Of a DNA stretch of 64,000 nucleotides, positions 63,995-64,000 are shown piece by piece; the first letter of the stretch is position 1, and each line of letters starts with the position of its first letter. The stretch comes from Arcuatula senhousia (Eukaryota; Mollusca; Bivalvia; Mytilida; Mytilidae): positions 8,921,001 through 8,985,000 of the forward strand of contig OZ020309.1 of NCBI GenBank assembly GCA_963971305.1, read 5' to 3'. A program made the position numbers and the translations under genes. The notes beneath the pieces are model-generated. The model saw nothing but the letters and a program-made list of their open reading frames with translations. It did no database searches and was not told the DNA's origin.

Positions 63995-64000
63995 CTGAAA

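Overview
This is a eukaryotic, AT-rich, intron- and repeat-dominated window. The repeats (tandem monomers, then GAC/ACGG, CCG or AAT microsatellites, then a 3' hairpin; also the GAGGCTCCCAGGAGCC...GGTGAGCTAAAAA family) look like those of bivalve molluscs, most likely a mussel (Mytilus-type). The species is an inference; no rRNA or mitochondrial marker is present.

The only convincing host gene lies on the minus strand and spans essentially the whole window (first visible exon 63686-63994, last 7852-8103). I could place 31 well-supported exons plus one doubtful one by combining open frames, splice sites and phase agreement. In protein order they encode six one-exon Ig domains; a divergent SEA-like module; a second, incomplete SEA-like module; a Trp-less Ig-like exon and four more Ig domains; a Cys-rich and degenerate cadherin-like block (five exons); an FN3-like exon; a well-preserved SEA domain with a GSVVV cleavage motif; two Ig domains split over three exons; a hormone-receptor (HRM) domain over two exons; and the first exon of a GAIN domain. 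HRM followed by GAIN is diagnostic of adhesion GPCRs, so the window holds most of the extracellular stalk of a very large chimeric adhesion GPCR. Signal peptide and first domains lie beyond the right edge. GPS and 7TM should lie beyond the left edge; I found no exon for them in 1-7851. Nearly every module boundary is phase 1, as expected for exon-shuffled extracellular modules. One join (55284 exon to 53100 exon) does not keep phase and must hide an unrecognised exon.

Tandem duplications repeatedly cover 5' splice sites of this gene: a perfect 63-bp duplication in the GAIN exon, a 65-bp array of about seven copies at the last Ig exon, and a diverged ~130-bp duplication at a SEA exon. They could supply alternative donors.

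Introns are packed with mobile DNA, often nested: at least five families with tandem monomers and a 3' hairpin (A to D and F; pearl/Helentron-like by structure), higher-order arrays, a 3.08-kb TTAA-flanked inverted-repeat element with a paralogous empty site in the same window, hAT-like non-autonomous elements with 7-8 bp target duplications, palindromic MITEs (several abutting splice donors), a SINE-like insertion with a 12-bp duplication, and an inverted-repeat element that carries a broken PHD-finger gene fragment. No tRNA, rRNA or CRISPR was seen, and no complete transposase or reverse transcriptase ORF was recognised.
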